Assembly (NCBI GenBank): GCA_029549705.1
Contig: JAKPIR010000236.1
Coordinates: 1-9,952, forward strand
Length of the DNA: 9,952 bases
Origin: Pseudomonadota bacterium
Lineage (GTDB): Bacteria; Pseudomonadota; Gammaproteobacteria; Burkholderiales; Methylophilaceae
Direction: 5' to 3'
Positions within the stretch are counted from its first letter, which is position 1; each line of letters opens with the position of its first letter. The position numbers and the translations under genes are program-made. Positions 1 through 6,115 of the stretch are shown in pieces. A model generated the notes under the pieces. It was not told the DNA's origin. It was given only the letters and a program-made list of their open reading frames with translations, and did not search any database.

Positions 1-2086
1 CCAGCCATTCATTCACTGGCAACAAGTCTTTGCTCGCATCAAAATCCGCCAAATTCGCCAGCAGAAATTTCATGGTGTTGCGCAGTTTTCTATAGCTATC
101 GGCCACGCGTTTTAAAATTTCGTCTGAAATCGTTAATTCGCCCGAGTAATCGGTGCTTGCCACCCACAAACGCAAAATGTCTGCGCCGTAGGTATCCATC
201 ACCTTTTGCGGCGCAACCACGTTGCCTTTCGATTTACTCATCTTGTGGCCGCTACCATCCACCACAAAGCCATGCGTGAGCAACGCATCATAAGGCGCAC
301 GGCCATCAATCGCACAGCCTGTGAGTAAACTGGATTGGAACCAACCGCGATGTTGGTCTGAACCTTCTAAATACAGATCGGCAGGGAAATTTAATTCAGG
401 ACGACGCTTTAACACCGCCGCATGGGTAGTGCCGGAATCAAACCACACATCTAAAGTATCGGTCACTTTTTTATATTGCTCAGCATTGACTGGCGCGTGT
501 TGAGCTAAAAACGCATCACCATCTAAACTAAACCAAGCTTCAACGCCTTTTTGTTCAACCAATAGTGCGGCAGCTTCTAGCAAATCCGCCGTTTGTGGAT
601 GCGGCTCACCTGTTTCTTTATGCACAAAAAACGGCATCGGCACGCCCCAGTTACGCTGGCGTGATACACACCAATCTGGGCGATTTTTAATCATGGCCTC
701 CAACCGCGCCCGTCCCCAAGCAGGGAAAAATTCTGTCGCATCTACGGCTTTATTGGCATATTCACGTAAACTAATGCCCACCGCATCTTGCGCGTACATG
801 CCGATAAACCATTGATGGGTTGCCAGTTGCATTAAGGGCGTTTTATGGCGCCAGCAATGTGGAAAGCTATGGTTTAGCCGTGCTGAAGCCAGCAATGTGC
901 CATTTTCTTGCATCTTAGCCAAAATGGCTTTATTTGCTTCTTGTCTTGTCAGACCTCTAATTTCAGCAAACTCAACTAAATCACTATTAAAGAATTTACC
1001 GTCACCACCCATCAGCACACGTGGTTTTTCATTTGGGAAGTTAGCGCGCATTACCAACCAGTCATCATTACCATGCGCGGCGGCTGTATGCACTAAGCCA
1101 GTACCCGCATCTGTGGTCACGTGGTCGCCACAGATAATCGGCACTTGGCGATTGTCGAATGGGTGTTGCAAGACCAAACTCTTTAAAGCCTCACCTTTGC
1201 ATGAAGCCAACACTTTCGCGCCTTCTTCAGAATAACGCGCTAAGGTTTTTTCAGCCAGTTCATGCGCTAAAATGAGCAAGCCTTTGCTCGTTTGAATTAA
1301 ATCGTAATCTAACTCAGCATGCACGCTTACCGCTTGGTTTGCAGGCAATGTCCAAGGCGTCGTTGTCCAGATCACTGTATAGGCATCTCCTGCAACCTCA
1401 ACACCAAAGGCTTTAGTTAATGTGTTGTTATCCACCACCTTAAACCCAACATCAATCGCAGGCGAATTCACATCTTCATATTCCACCTCAGCTTCGGCCA
1501 GCGCAGAGCCGCAATCCACACACCAATGCACAGGCTTACTGCCTTGGTATAAATAACCATTTTTATAGATGTCGCCTAAAGCCCGCATAATATCGGCTTC
1601 GGTTTTAAAATCCATGGTGAGATAAGGATTTTCCCAATCGCCCAGCACGCCTAAACGAATAAAGTCTTTCTTTTGCTTTTCCACTTGCTCGGCGGCGTAA
1701 GCACGGCATAGTTCACGAAATTTTGCTGGGTCAATATTTTTGCCATGATTTTTTTCTACCACCAACTCAATCGGCAAGCCGTGACAATCCCAGCCCGGCA
1801 CATAGGGCGCATCAAAACCATCCATGGTTTTGGCTTTAATGATGATGTCTTTTAAAATTTTATTCACCGCGTGGCCAATATGAATGTCGCCATTGGCATA
1901 CGGCGGGCCATCATGCAAAATGAATTTTTTTGCGCCTTTGCGCGAGGCACGAATGCGCTGATACAGCTTTTTATCATTCCAAGCTTTTAACCAAGCAGGT
2001 TCGCGCTTAGCTAAATCGCCCCGCATGGGAAAAATGGTTTCAGGCAGGTTTAATTTGTATTTGGTGTCTTTATTTTCTTCGGTCAT
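1..2086 (-). CDS. ileS: Isoleucyl-tRNA synthetase, C-terminus beyond window
   Basis: Cytoplasmic class I aminoacyl-tRNA synthetase that charges tRNA-Ile. I translated the whole minus-strand frame: it starts MTEENKDTKYKLNLPET and runs 695 codons without a stop to the left edge. Signature motifs are in order: HIGH (residues 69-72, within PYANGDIHIGHA), GWDCHGLP (98-105), WCVSRQRNWGVP (from 472), WFDSG, EGSDQHRGWFQSSL, and KMSKS (615-619, bases 230-244). HIGH and KMSKS bind ATP; the region between them holds the editing (CP1) domain that hydrolyses Val-tRNA-Ile. The family is usually about 930-960 residues, so roughly 240 are missing, including the anticodon-binding part and any C-terminal zinc site. 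The ATG at 2086 has a GGA eight bases upstream (2095-2097). It lies downstream of ribF, separated by a REP-like inverted pair; lspA commonly follows in this gene order but is out of view. Identification is certain; no frameshift seen. Confidence 0.97.
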   Translation of the reverse strand, partial: MTEENKDTKYKLNLPETIFPMRGDLAKREPAWLKAWNDKKLYQRIRASRKGAKKFILHDGPPYANGDIHIGHAVNKILKDIIIKAKTMDGFDAPYVPGWDCHGLPIELVVEKNHGKNIDPAKFRELCRAYAAEQVEKQKKDFIRLGVLGDWENPYLTMDFKTEADIMRALGDIYKNGYLYQGSKPVHWCVDCGSALAEAEVEYEDVNSPAIDVGFKVVDNNTLTKAFGVEVAGDAYTVIWTTTPWTLPANQAVSVHAELDYDLIQTSKGLLILAHELAEKTLARYSEEGAKVLASCKGEALKSLVLQHPFDNRQVPIICGDHVTTDAGTGLVHTAAAHGNDDWLVMRANFPNEKPRVLMGGDGKFFNSDLVEFAEIRGLTRQEANKAILAKMQENGTLLASARLNHSFPHCWRHKTPLMQLATHQWFIGMYAQDAVGISLREYANKAVDATEFFPAWGRARLEAMIKNRPDWCVSRQRNWGVPMPFFVHKETGEPHPQTADLLEAAALLVEQKGVEAWFSLDGDAFLAQHAPVNAEQYKKVTDTLDVWFDSGTTHAAVLKRRPELNFPADLYLEGSDQHRGWFQSSLLTGCAIDGRAPYDALLTHGFVVDGSGHKMSKSKGNVVAPQKVMDTYGADILRLWVASTDYSGELTISDEILKRVADSYRKLRNTMKFLLANLADFDASKDLLPVNEWL

Positions 2087-2109
2087 TTCACTTTTCCAAC
2101 TAACACTTG

Positions 2110-2182
2110 GTAGGAGCGATTTTTAAATCGCGAATGCAATGTTAAAAACATCGCCGCTTCGCGCAATAAATTGCGCTACTAC
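2110..2182. repeat. Inverted pair of REP-like palindromes (REPIN-like, 73 bp)
   Basis: Two short palindromes face each other, each beginning with GTAG at its outer end. On the plus strand, GTAGGA (2110-2115) precedes GCGATTTTTAAATCGC (2116-2131), a perfect 7-bp stem. On the minus strand, GTAGTA (2182-2177) precedes GCGCAATTTATTGCGC (2176-2161), again a perfect 7-bp stem with different arm bases. Both copies continue CGAA inside the pair and end in ATGTT, and the inner ends (2139-2143 and 2147-2151) pair around AAA. The outer GTAG.AGCG arms also pair, with one mismatch. Stem changes compensated on both sides, plus the conserved GTAG head, are hallmarks of bacterial REP sequences moved by REP-associated tyrosine transposases (RAYT/TnpA-REP). 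No transposase is in the window, so any mobilising enzyme would act in trans. Copy number in the genome cannot be seen from here. Confidence 0.8.
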
Positions 2183-3072
2183 ATAAAAAATTCTCTTGCA
2201 GTGATCACATCAGCGGCAATCTGCGCCTTTAATGCATCTAAATTATCGAACTTCATTTCATCACGAATTTTATGCAAAAATTCTACATGCACATGTTTTC
2301 CATATAAATCGCCATTAAAATCAAGCACATGAACCTCTAACGATAATTTCTGCAGACCTGTTATTGTCGGGCGCACGCCTAAATTCGCCACCGCATTTAA
2401 ACCGTCCAATTTTACCGCATAAACGCCTGTTAGCGCAGGCCGCTCATGCCGCATATGCACATTTGCGGTGGGAAAGCCCAATTGCCGCCCACGCTTTGCG
2501 CCGTGTACCACTTTGCCACTAATGCTATAGGGGCGGCCAAGCAATGTGGTCGCTTGTGCTAAATCACCTGCTGTTAGCGCATTACGCACACGCGTGCTTG
2601 AAACCCGCACACCTGCCAAATTAACTTGCGGCAAGCTAATCAGACCAAATCCCTCTTGCTTGATATCAATGACAGAGCCTGCGCGCTTTGCGCCAAATCT
2701 AAAATCCTCGCCAACAAATATTATCTGTGCATTTAAGGCTTCTCGCAAAATCTTCCGCATGAAGTCATGTGAGGACAAGGACGCAAAACGCTTATCAAAA
2801 CGGCATAGGTACACTTGAGCAACCTTTGCCGCGGCAAAATGCTCAAGCTTTTCACGCATTGAACAAAGTCTTGCTGGTGCACTTTCTGGTGTAAAAAATT
2901 CGCGTGGGTGAGGCTCAAACGTTAAAACGGCAGAAGTCATTTTCTGCAATTTAGCCTCTTCAACCAAACGCGCTAACAAAGCCTGATGACCCAAATGCAT
3001 ACCATCAAAATTACCAATAGCTAAAGCTAAGGGTAAGCTGCTATTTGCCTTAAAATGCCTGAAAATCCGCAT
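2179..3072 (-). CDS. ribF: Bifunctional riboflavin kinase / FMN adenylyltransferase
   Basis: Makes FMN from riboflavin and ATP, then FAD from FMN and ATP, in the cytoplasm. The N-terminal nucleotidyltransferase (FAD synthetase) domain shows GNFDGMHLGH (residues 20-29), VGEDFRFG (120-127) and SSTRVR (158-163). The C-terminal riboflavin kinase domain (about 180-297) shows GRQLGFPTAN (195-204), with the conserved PTAN, and LEVHVLDFNGDLYG (245-258). At 297 residues it is close to the usual 300-315. The ATG at 3070-3072 overlaps the murJ TAA by one base (TAATG), which favours translational coupling. No strong Shine-Dalgarno sequence was seen. The stop codon is unusual: the gene ends ATG TAG TAG, and the final G plus both TAGs are the GTAG head of the REP-like element at 2110-2182. 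The native C-terminus may therefore have been altered by the element by a few residues, without touching the catalytic domains. Confidence 0.97.
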   Translation of the reverse strand: MRIFRHFKANSSLPLALAIGNFDGMHLGHQALLARLVEEAKLQKMTSAVLTFEPHPREFFTPESAPARLCSMREKLEHFAAAKVAQVYLCRFDKRFASLSSHDFMRKILREALNAQIIFVGEDFRFGAKRAGSVIDIKQEGFGLISLPQVNLAGVRVSSTRVRNALTAGDLAQATTLLGRPYSISGKVVHGAKRGRQLGFPTANVHMRHERPALTGVYAVKLDGLNAVANLGVRPTITGLQKLSLEVHVLDFNGDLYGKHVHVEFLHKIRDEMKFDNLDALKAQIAADVITAREFFM

Positions 3073-4613
3073 TAGCGATTAACCCGACGTATATAATCTT
3101 TTGGTCTAAATCCAAGTGTATAAAGTGCTGCAAAATAGCTGATTGCACCCAATAAAACCAACCCGGCCAAATAGCCAATTCGCTCTAATACACTGTAGCC
3201 AAGCCAAGATGCTGTATCGCCCATTGCAAAATAAAGTACTAAACCCATCACGGCCAACGCCGCAGCTAATTTGAATAAGAAAACCCGCCAACCGGCCTGA
3301 GGTTGAAATACGTTCGTTTGGCGTAAATAATAATAGAGCAAGCTGGCATTTGCACACGCGCCTAGCCCAATAGCCAATGCCAAACCTGCGTGGCGTAAAT
3401 CAAGCACAAAAACAAACAGCACATTCATGACTTGGGTTAACGTCAAAGTGAATATCGCAATTTTCACTGGCGTTTTCACATTTTGCCGTGCGTAAAAACC
3501 TGGAGCCAAAATTTTAACTAAAATTAACCCCAGCAGACCCACACTATAGGCAATTAAGGCCTGCTCAGTCATCGCAACATCGTTTGCAGTAAACTTTCCG
3601 TAGAAAAAAAGCGCGCAGACAAGCGGCGTTGCCAAAACGGCCAGCGCTACGGCAGCAGGCGCGGCCAATAAAAATGTTAAGCGTAGCCCCCAATCCATTA
3701 ATTGTCGGTACTCGTTTTCATCTTTGCTGGCAAAGGCTTTAGATAAGCTGGGTAACAAAATTGTCCCTAACGCCACGCCCAGCACACCTGTGGGAAACTC
3801 CATCAAACGGTCGGCATAATACAGCCAACTGACACTGCCTGTTTTTAAAAAAGAGGCAAATATCGTGTTCAAAATCAGTGAAATCTGCGCGACAGAAACC
3901 CCCAGTACCGCCGGACCCATTAACTTTAATATCCGCCACACACCTTCATCATGCGTAAAGTCTAACTTTGGTAACAGGCCAATTTGTTTTAAAAATGGCA
4001 CCTGAAAAGCTAACTGCAACGCCCCACCCACAAACACTGCCCATGCCAGCACCTTAATCGGTTCAGCAAAATAATCTGCAAAAAACAATACTGCAGCAAT
4101 CATCGCGACATTGAGCCACACGGGGGTGAACGCCGGAATGCTAAATTTGTTATAAGTATTGAGTACGCCTCCCGCCATAGATACCAGCGAGATAAAGAAA
4201 ATATAGGGAAAAGTAATACGCAGTAATTCGATGGTGAGCTGCATTTTACCAGCGTCAGTTCTAAAACCAGGGGCAATGAGCGTCACAATAAAAGGCGCAG
4301 CCAACATACCTAATAGCGTAACCACCACTAAAATCAATCCTAACCAACTACCAACACGGCTCACCAACTGATGTGTTTCATCAAAGCTACGCTGGCTTTT
4401 ATATTCACCAAGAATGGGCACAAAAGCCTGACTAAATGCGCCTTCAGCAGAAATTCTGCGTAATAAGTTTGGTATTTTGAAGGCGACAATAAACGCATCG
4501 CTCAACATACTTGCACCAAAGGCTCGCGCAATGAGTGTATCTCGCACAAAACCCAAAATGCGTGACACAAACGTCATGCTACCTACTTTGGCAAGAACCT
4601 TGAGTAAATTCAT
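3072..4613 (-). CDS. murJ: Lipid II flippase MurJ (MviN family)
   Basis: Inner-membrane flippase of the MOP superfamily that moves the peptidoglycan precursor lipid II to the periplasmic side. From the ATG at 4613 it is 513 residues, close to E. coli MurJ (511). It is strongly hydrophobic throughout, consistent with the family's 14 membrane helices. Family landmarks include MNLLKVLAKVGSMTFVSR, IPNLLRRISAEGAFSQAFVP, FSIPAFTPVWLN, YYADRLMEFPTGVLGVALG and KTPVKIAIFTL. With this start, the arginines known from E. coli to be functionally important fall at exactly 18, 24 and 52. A GTG three codons upstream (4622) would add MYS and give 516 residues; neither start has a clear Shine-Dalgarno sequence, so the choice rests on family alignment. 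First gene of the murJ-ribF-ileS unit, divergent from rpsT; its TAA overlaps the ribF ATG by one base. Confidence 0.96.
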   Translation of the reverse strand: MNLLKVLAKVGSMTFVSRILGFVRDTLIARAFGASMLSDAFIVAFKIPNLLRRISAEGAFSQAFVPILGEYKSQRSFDETHQLVSRVGSWLGLILVVVTLLGMLAAPFIVTLIAPGFRTDAGKMQLTIELLRITFPYIFFISLVSMAGGVLNTYNKFSIPAFTPVWLNVAMIAAVLFFADYFAEPIKVLAWAVFVGGALQLAFQVPFLKQIGLLPKLDFTHDEGVWRILKLMGPAVLGVSVAQISLILNTIFASFLKTGSVSWLYYADRLMEFPTGVLGVALGTILLPSLSKAFASKDENEYRQLMDWGLRLTFLLAAPAAVALAVLATPLVCALFFYGKFTANDVAMTEQALIAYSVGLLGLILVKILAPGFYARQNVKTPVKIAIFTLTLTQVMNVLFVFVLDLRHAGLALAIGLGACANASLLYYYLRQTNVFQPQAGWRVFLFKLAAALAVMGLVLYFAMGDTASWLGYSVLERIGYLAGLVLLGAISYFAALYTLGFRPKDYIRRVNR

Positions 4614-4644
4614 TGAATACACGGTGATTTTGAAATAAGAGCGT

Positions 4645-4653
4645 ATTTTAACA
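4645..4653 (-). promoter_or_regulatory. Possible extended -10 promoter element for murJ
   Basis: Read on the minus strand, this is TGTTAAAAT, matching the extended -10 pattern TGnTATAAT at all but one position. It lies about 30 bases upstream of the murJ ATG, which would give a short leader. At the expected 17-bp distance the -35 position is only a run of A, so the element would rely on the TG extension. It is the best candidate in the divergent region, but weak evidence. Confidence 0.35.
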
Positions 4654-4719
4654 CGCGGACGAGACTATTTTTTGCCATATCAATTCAGCATAAATTTATA
4701 GAAAAATGGCGATTAGTTG

Positions 4720-4748
4720 TTGCCAAATCAGACAAAAAACACTAATAT
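4720..4748 (+). promoter_or_regulatory. Sigma-70 type promoter of rpsT
   Basis: TTGCCA (4720-4725) and TAATAT (4743-4748) are separated by exactly 17 bases. Each hexamer is close to the TTGACA and TATAAT consensus, as expected for a highly expressed ribosomal protein gene. Transcription would begin near 4755, giving a leader of about 40 bases. The leader contains a small inverted repeat, TTAAC-ACCC-GTTAA (4762-4775). In E. coli S20 represses its own translation; whether this leader has such a role cannot be judged from one sequence. Confidence 0.75.
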
Positions 4749-4794
4749 GCACGGTTTCGTATTAACACCCGTTAAGCATTAGGATAAATTACAC

Positions 4795-5178
4795 ATGGCA
4801 AATACCGCACAAGCTCGCAAACGCGCGCGTCAATCCGTAAAAGTAAACGCACATAATGCAGCGTTGCGCTCTACTTTGCGTACTGCAATTAAAAAGGTCA
4901 TCAAAGCGATTGAAGCTGGCGACAAAGCTGCTGCAGTTGTTTCATATCAAGAAAACGTAGGCATTATTGACCGTATTGCTGATAAAAAGATTATCCACAA
5001 AAACAAAGCAGCACGTCATAAAAGCCGTTTGACAGCAGCCATCAAAGCTTTAAAAGGCGATGCACCTGTCACATTAACAAAAAAAGCAGCGCCTAAAGCT
5101 AAAGCAGCACCAAAAGCTAAAGTTGAAGCAAAAGCTGCACCCAAGAAGGCAACAGCTAAAAAAGCTAAAGCTGAATAA
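4795..5178 (+). CDS. rpsT: Small ribosomal subunit protein S20, with long A/K-rich tail
   Basis: Binds 16S rRNA in the 30S subunit and is needed for its assembly. The core MANTAQARKRARQSVKVNAHN, followed by ALRSTLRTAIKKVIKAIEAGD and HKNKAARHKSRLTAAIKAL (to about residue 87), is a typical S20 helical bundle. The family is normally about 85-90 residues; this protein has 127. Residues 88-127 are almost entirely Ala, Lys and Pro, with AAPKAK twice in tandem (98-109) and AAPKKA at 114-119. The ATG is preceded by AGGA (4781-4784), ten bases upstream, a slightly long spacing. A near-consensus promoter lies in front and a strong terminator behind, so it is a single-gene unit. It diverges from murJ and converges with the SPFH gene. 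The core is certain; the tail's function is unknown. Confidence 0.97.
   Translation: MANTAQARKRARQSVKVNAHNAALRSTLRTAIKKVIKAIEAGDKAAAVVSYQENVGIIDRIADKKIIHKNKAARHKSRLTAAIKALKGDAPVTLTKKAAPKAKAAPKAKVEAKAAPKKATAKKAKAE
5086..5121 (+). repeat. Tandem 18-bp repeat in the rpsT tail
   Basis: Two adjacent 18-base units (5086-5103 and 5104-5121) match at 16 of 18 positions; each encodes AAPKAK. A more degraded relative encoding AAPKKA follows at about 5134-5151. The pattern suggests that the tail grew by in-frame duplication or slippage. Confidence 0.75.
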
Positions 5179-5195
5179 TTTCTGGTAAATACAAT

Positions 5196-5228
5196 AAAAA
5201 AGGCCTCGCTAAAAGCGAGGCCTTTTTT
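5196..5228. terminator. Bidirectional intrinsic terminator between rpsT and the SPFH gene
   Basis: GGCCTCGC (5202-5209) pairs perfectly with GCGAGGCC (5215-5222) around the loop TAAAA. Six A precede the stem and six T follow it, so the pairing extends to 14 bp and each strand ends in a U-run when transcribed. It starts 18 bases after the rpsT stop and lies 23 bases past the stop of the opposing SPFH gene. It therefore can end both converging transcripts. Confidence 0.93.
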
Positions 5229-5250
5229 GTTAATGTTCTCAACCGTTTTT

Positions 5251-6087
5251 TTAACGTGAGCCTAAGTTAATCATTGGAATCGTTCCACCAGTCACTTGAG
5301 GCAACTGACCATTCCACTTCTCCAACGCTAAGCGCTGATTTTCAATCTCTCGTAGTTTGAGCAAATCAGGTGTAATTTCTTGTTTCTGTAATCGCAAAGA
5401 CTCTGCCTCAGCTTTTGCAGACGCAATTTTCTGTTCTGCCTCTACTTTAATACGCTCCAAGTCGCGCTCCGCTTTCAATTTCAATTGATCTGCCGTCGTT
5501 TTACCTTCAATCGCCTGATTAAAGCTTTCAGAGAATCTGAAATTGACGATACTGAATTCATCAATCGCAATGCCATGGCGCAGTAAGCGGTCTTTCATAA
5601 ATTGGCTGATTTGATCACGTACTTCTGGACGCTTGCTAATTAACTCTTCCGCTGTATATTTAGCCGTTGTGGCCTTAAACGCTTCTTGCACGGCAGGGAT
5701 GATAATGCGATCACCCACAGAATCTAAATCACCAATTAACTGATACGTCTCGGCAACACGATTGGGAATCAAATGATAATTGAGTGCAATTTTAGTGTGT
5801 ACTTGCTGCAAATCGCGTGATGCCGCATCACCGTCGCCTTCAGCTTTTTGAATTTGCACATTGATTTCTCGCACTTGCTGCATAATCGGCACACGGAAGT
5901 GCAAGCCCTCTTCAAAGACCACTGGTTCAACCTTACCAAACGTCGTCTTAACGCCACGATGGCCTGCATTGATGACAACAAAAGGATTTAACAATGAAAC
6001 CAATATCAGCAAACCTATCGCAATCACGACATACTTAATTGCTTTTGGTAACCTAGGTGTAGTTAGATTTTGATTAATTAACGCCAT
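5251..6087 (-). CDS. Prohibitin-family SPFH/Band 7 membrane protein
   Basis: A membrane-anchored SPFH-domain protein of 278 residues. One hydrophobic helix lies at about 17-38 (IKYVVIAIGLLILVSLLNPF), with no cleavable signal peptide evident. The Band 7 domain follows (about 40-200; GHRGVKTTFGKV, EEGLHFRVPIMQQV, RHGIAIDEFSIVNFRFSESF). Then comes a charged Ala/Glu/Lys coiled coil (about 195-262) and a hydrophobic end with LPQVTGGTIPMINLG. The ending resembles bacterial and cyanobacterial prohibitins more than HflK/HflC, NfeD-linked stomatins or flotillins. Family members form ring or cage assemblies that often modulate membrane proteases such as FtsH; the partner here is unknown. A strong AGGGGGAG (6092-6099) precedes the ATG. 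It sits 28 bases after purK, last in the minus-strand unit before the terminator. Its role next to purine genes is not explained by sequence. Confidence 0.88.
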   Translation of the reverse strand: MALINQNLTTPRLPKAIKYVVIAIGLLILVSLLNPFVVINAGHRGVKTTFGKVEPVVFEEGLHFRVPIMQQVREINVQIQKAEGDGDAASRDLQQVHTKIALNYHLIPNRVAETYQLIGDLDSVGDRIIIPAVQEAFKATTAKYTAEELISKRPEVRDQISQFMKDRLLRHGIAIDEFSIVNFRFSESFNQAIEGKTTADQLKLKAERDLERIKVEAEQKIASAKAEAESLRLQKQEITPDLLKLREIENQRLALEKWNGQLPQVTGGTIPMINLGSR

Positions 6088-6091
6088 ACTG

Positions 6092-6099
6092 CTCCCCCT
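6092..6099 (-). promoter_or_regulatory. Strong Shine-Dalgarno site of the SPFH gene
   Basis: AGGGGGAG on the minus strand, four bases before the ATG, is the strongest ribosome-binding site I noticed in the window. It fixes the start at 6087 and suggests this last gene is translated independently and well within the polycistronic message. Confidence 0.75.
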
Positions 6100-6115
6100 G
6101 AAATACTAATCTATT

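Noticed and set aside
897..1235. 112-codon open frame on the plus strand
   Set aside because: It lies entirely antisense to ileS, whose frame is intact and carries all family motifs. No ribosome-binding site or recognisable protein features were seen.
1..2086. Possible frameshift or pseudogene in ileS
   Set aside because: I read the whole frame codon by codon; HIGH at 1871-1882 and KMSKS at 230-244 are in the same phase and no in-frame stop occurs.
2546..2818. 90-codon plus-strand open frame opposite ribF
   Set aside because: Antisense shadow of a well-supported ribF; the sequence shows no domain and no separate regulatory signals.
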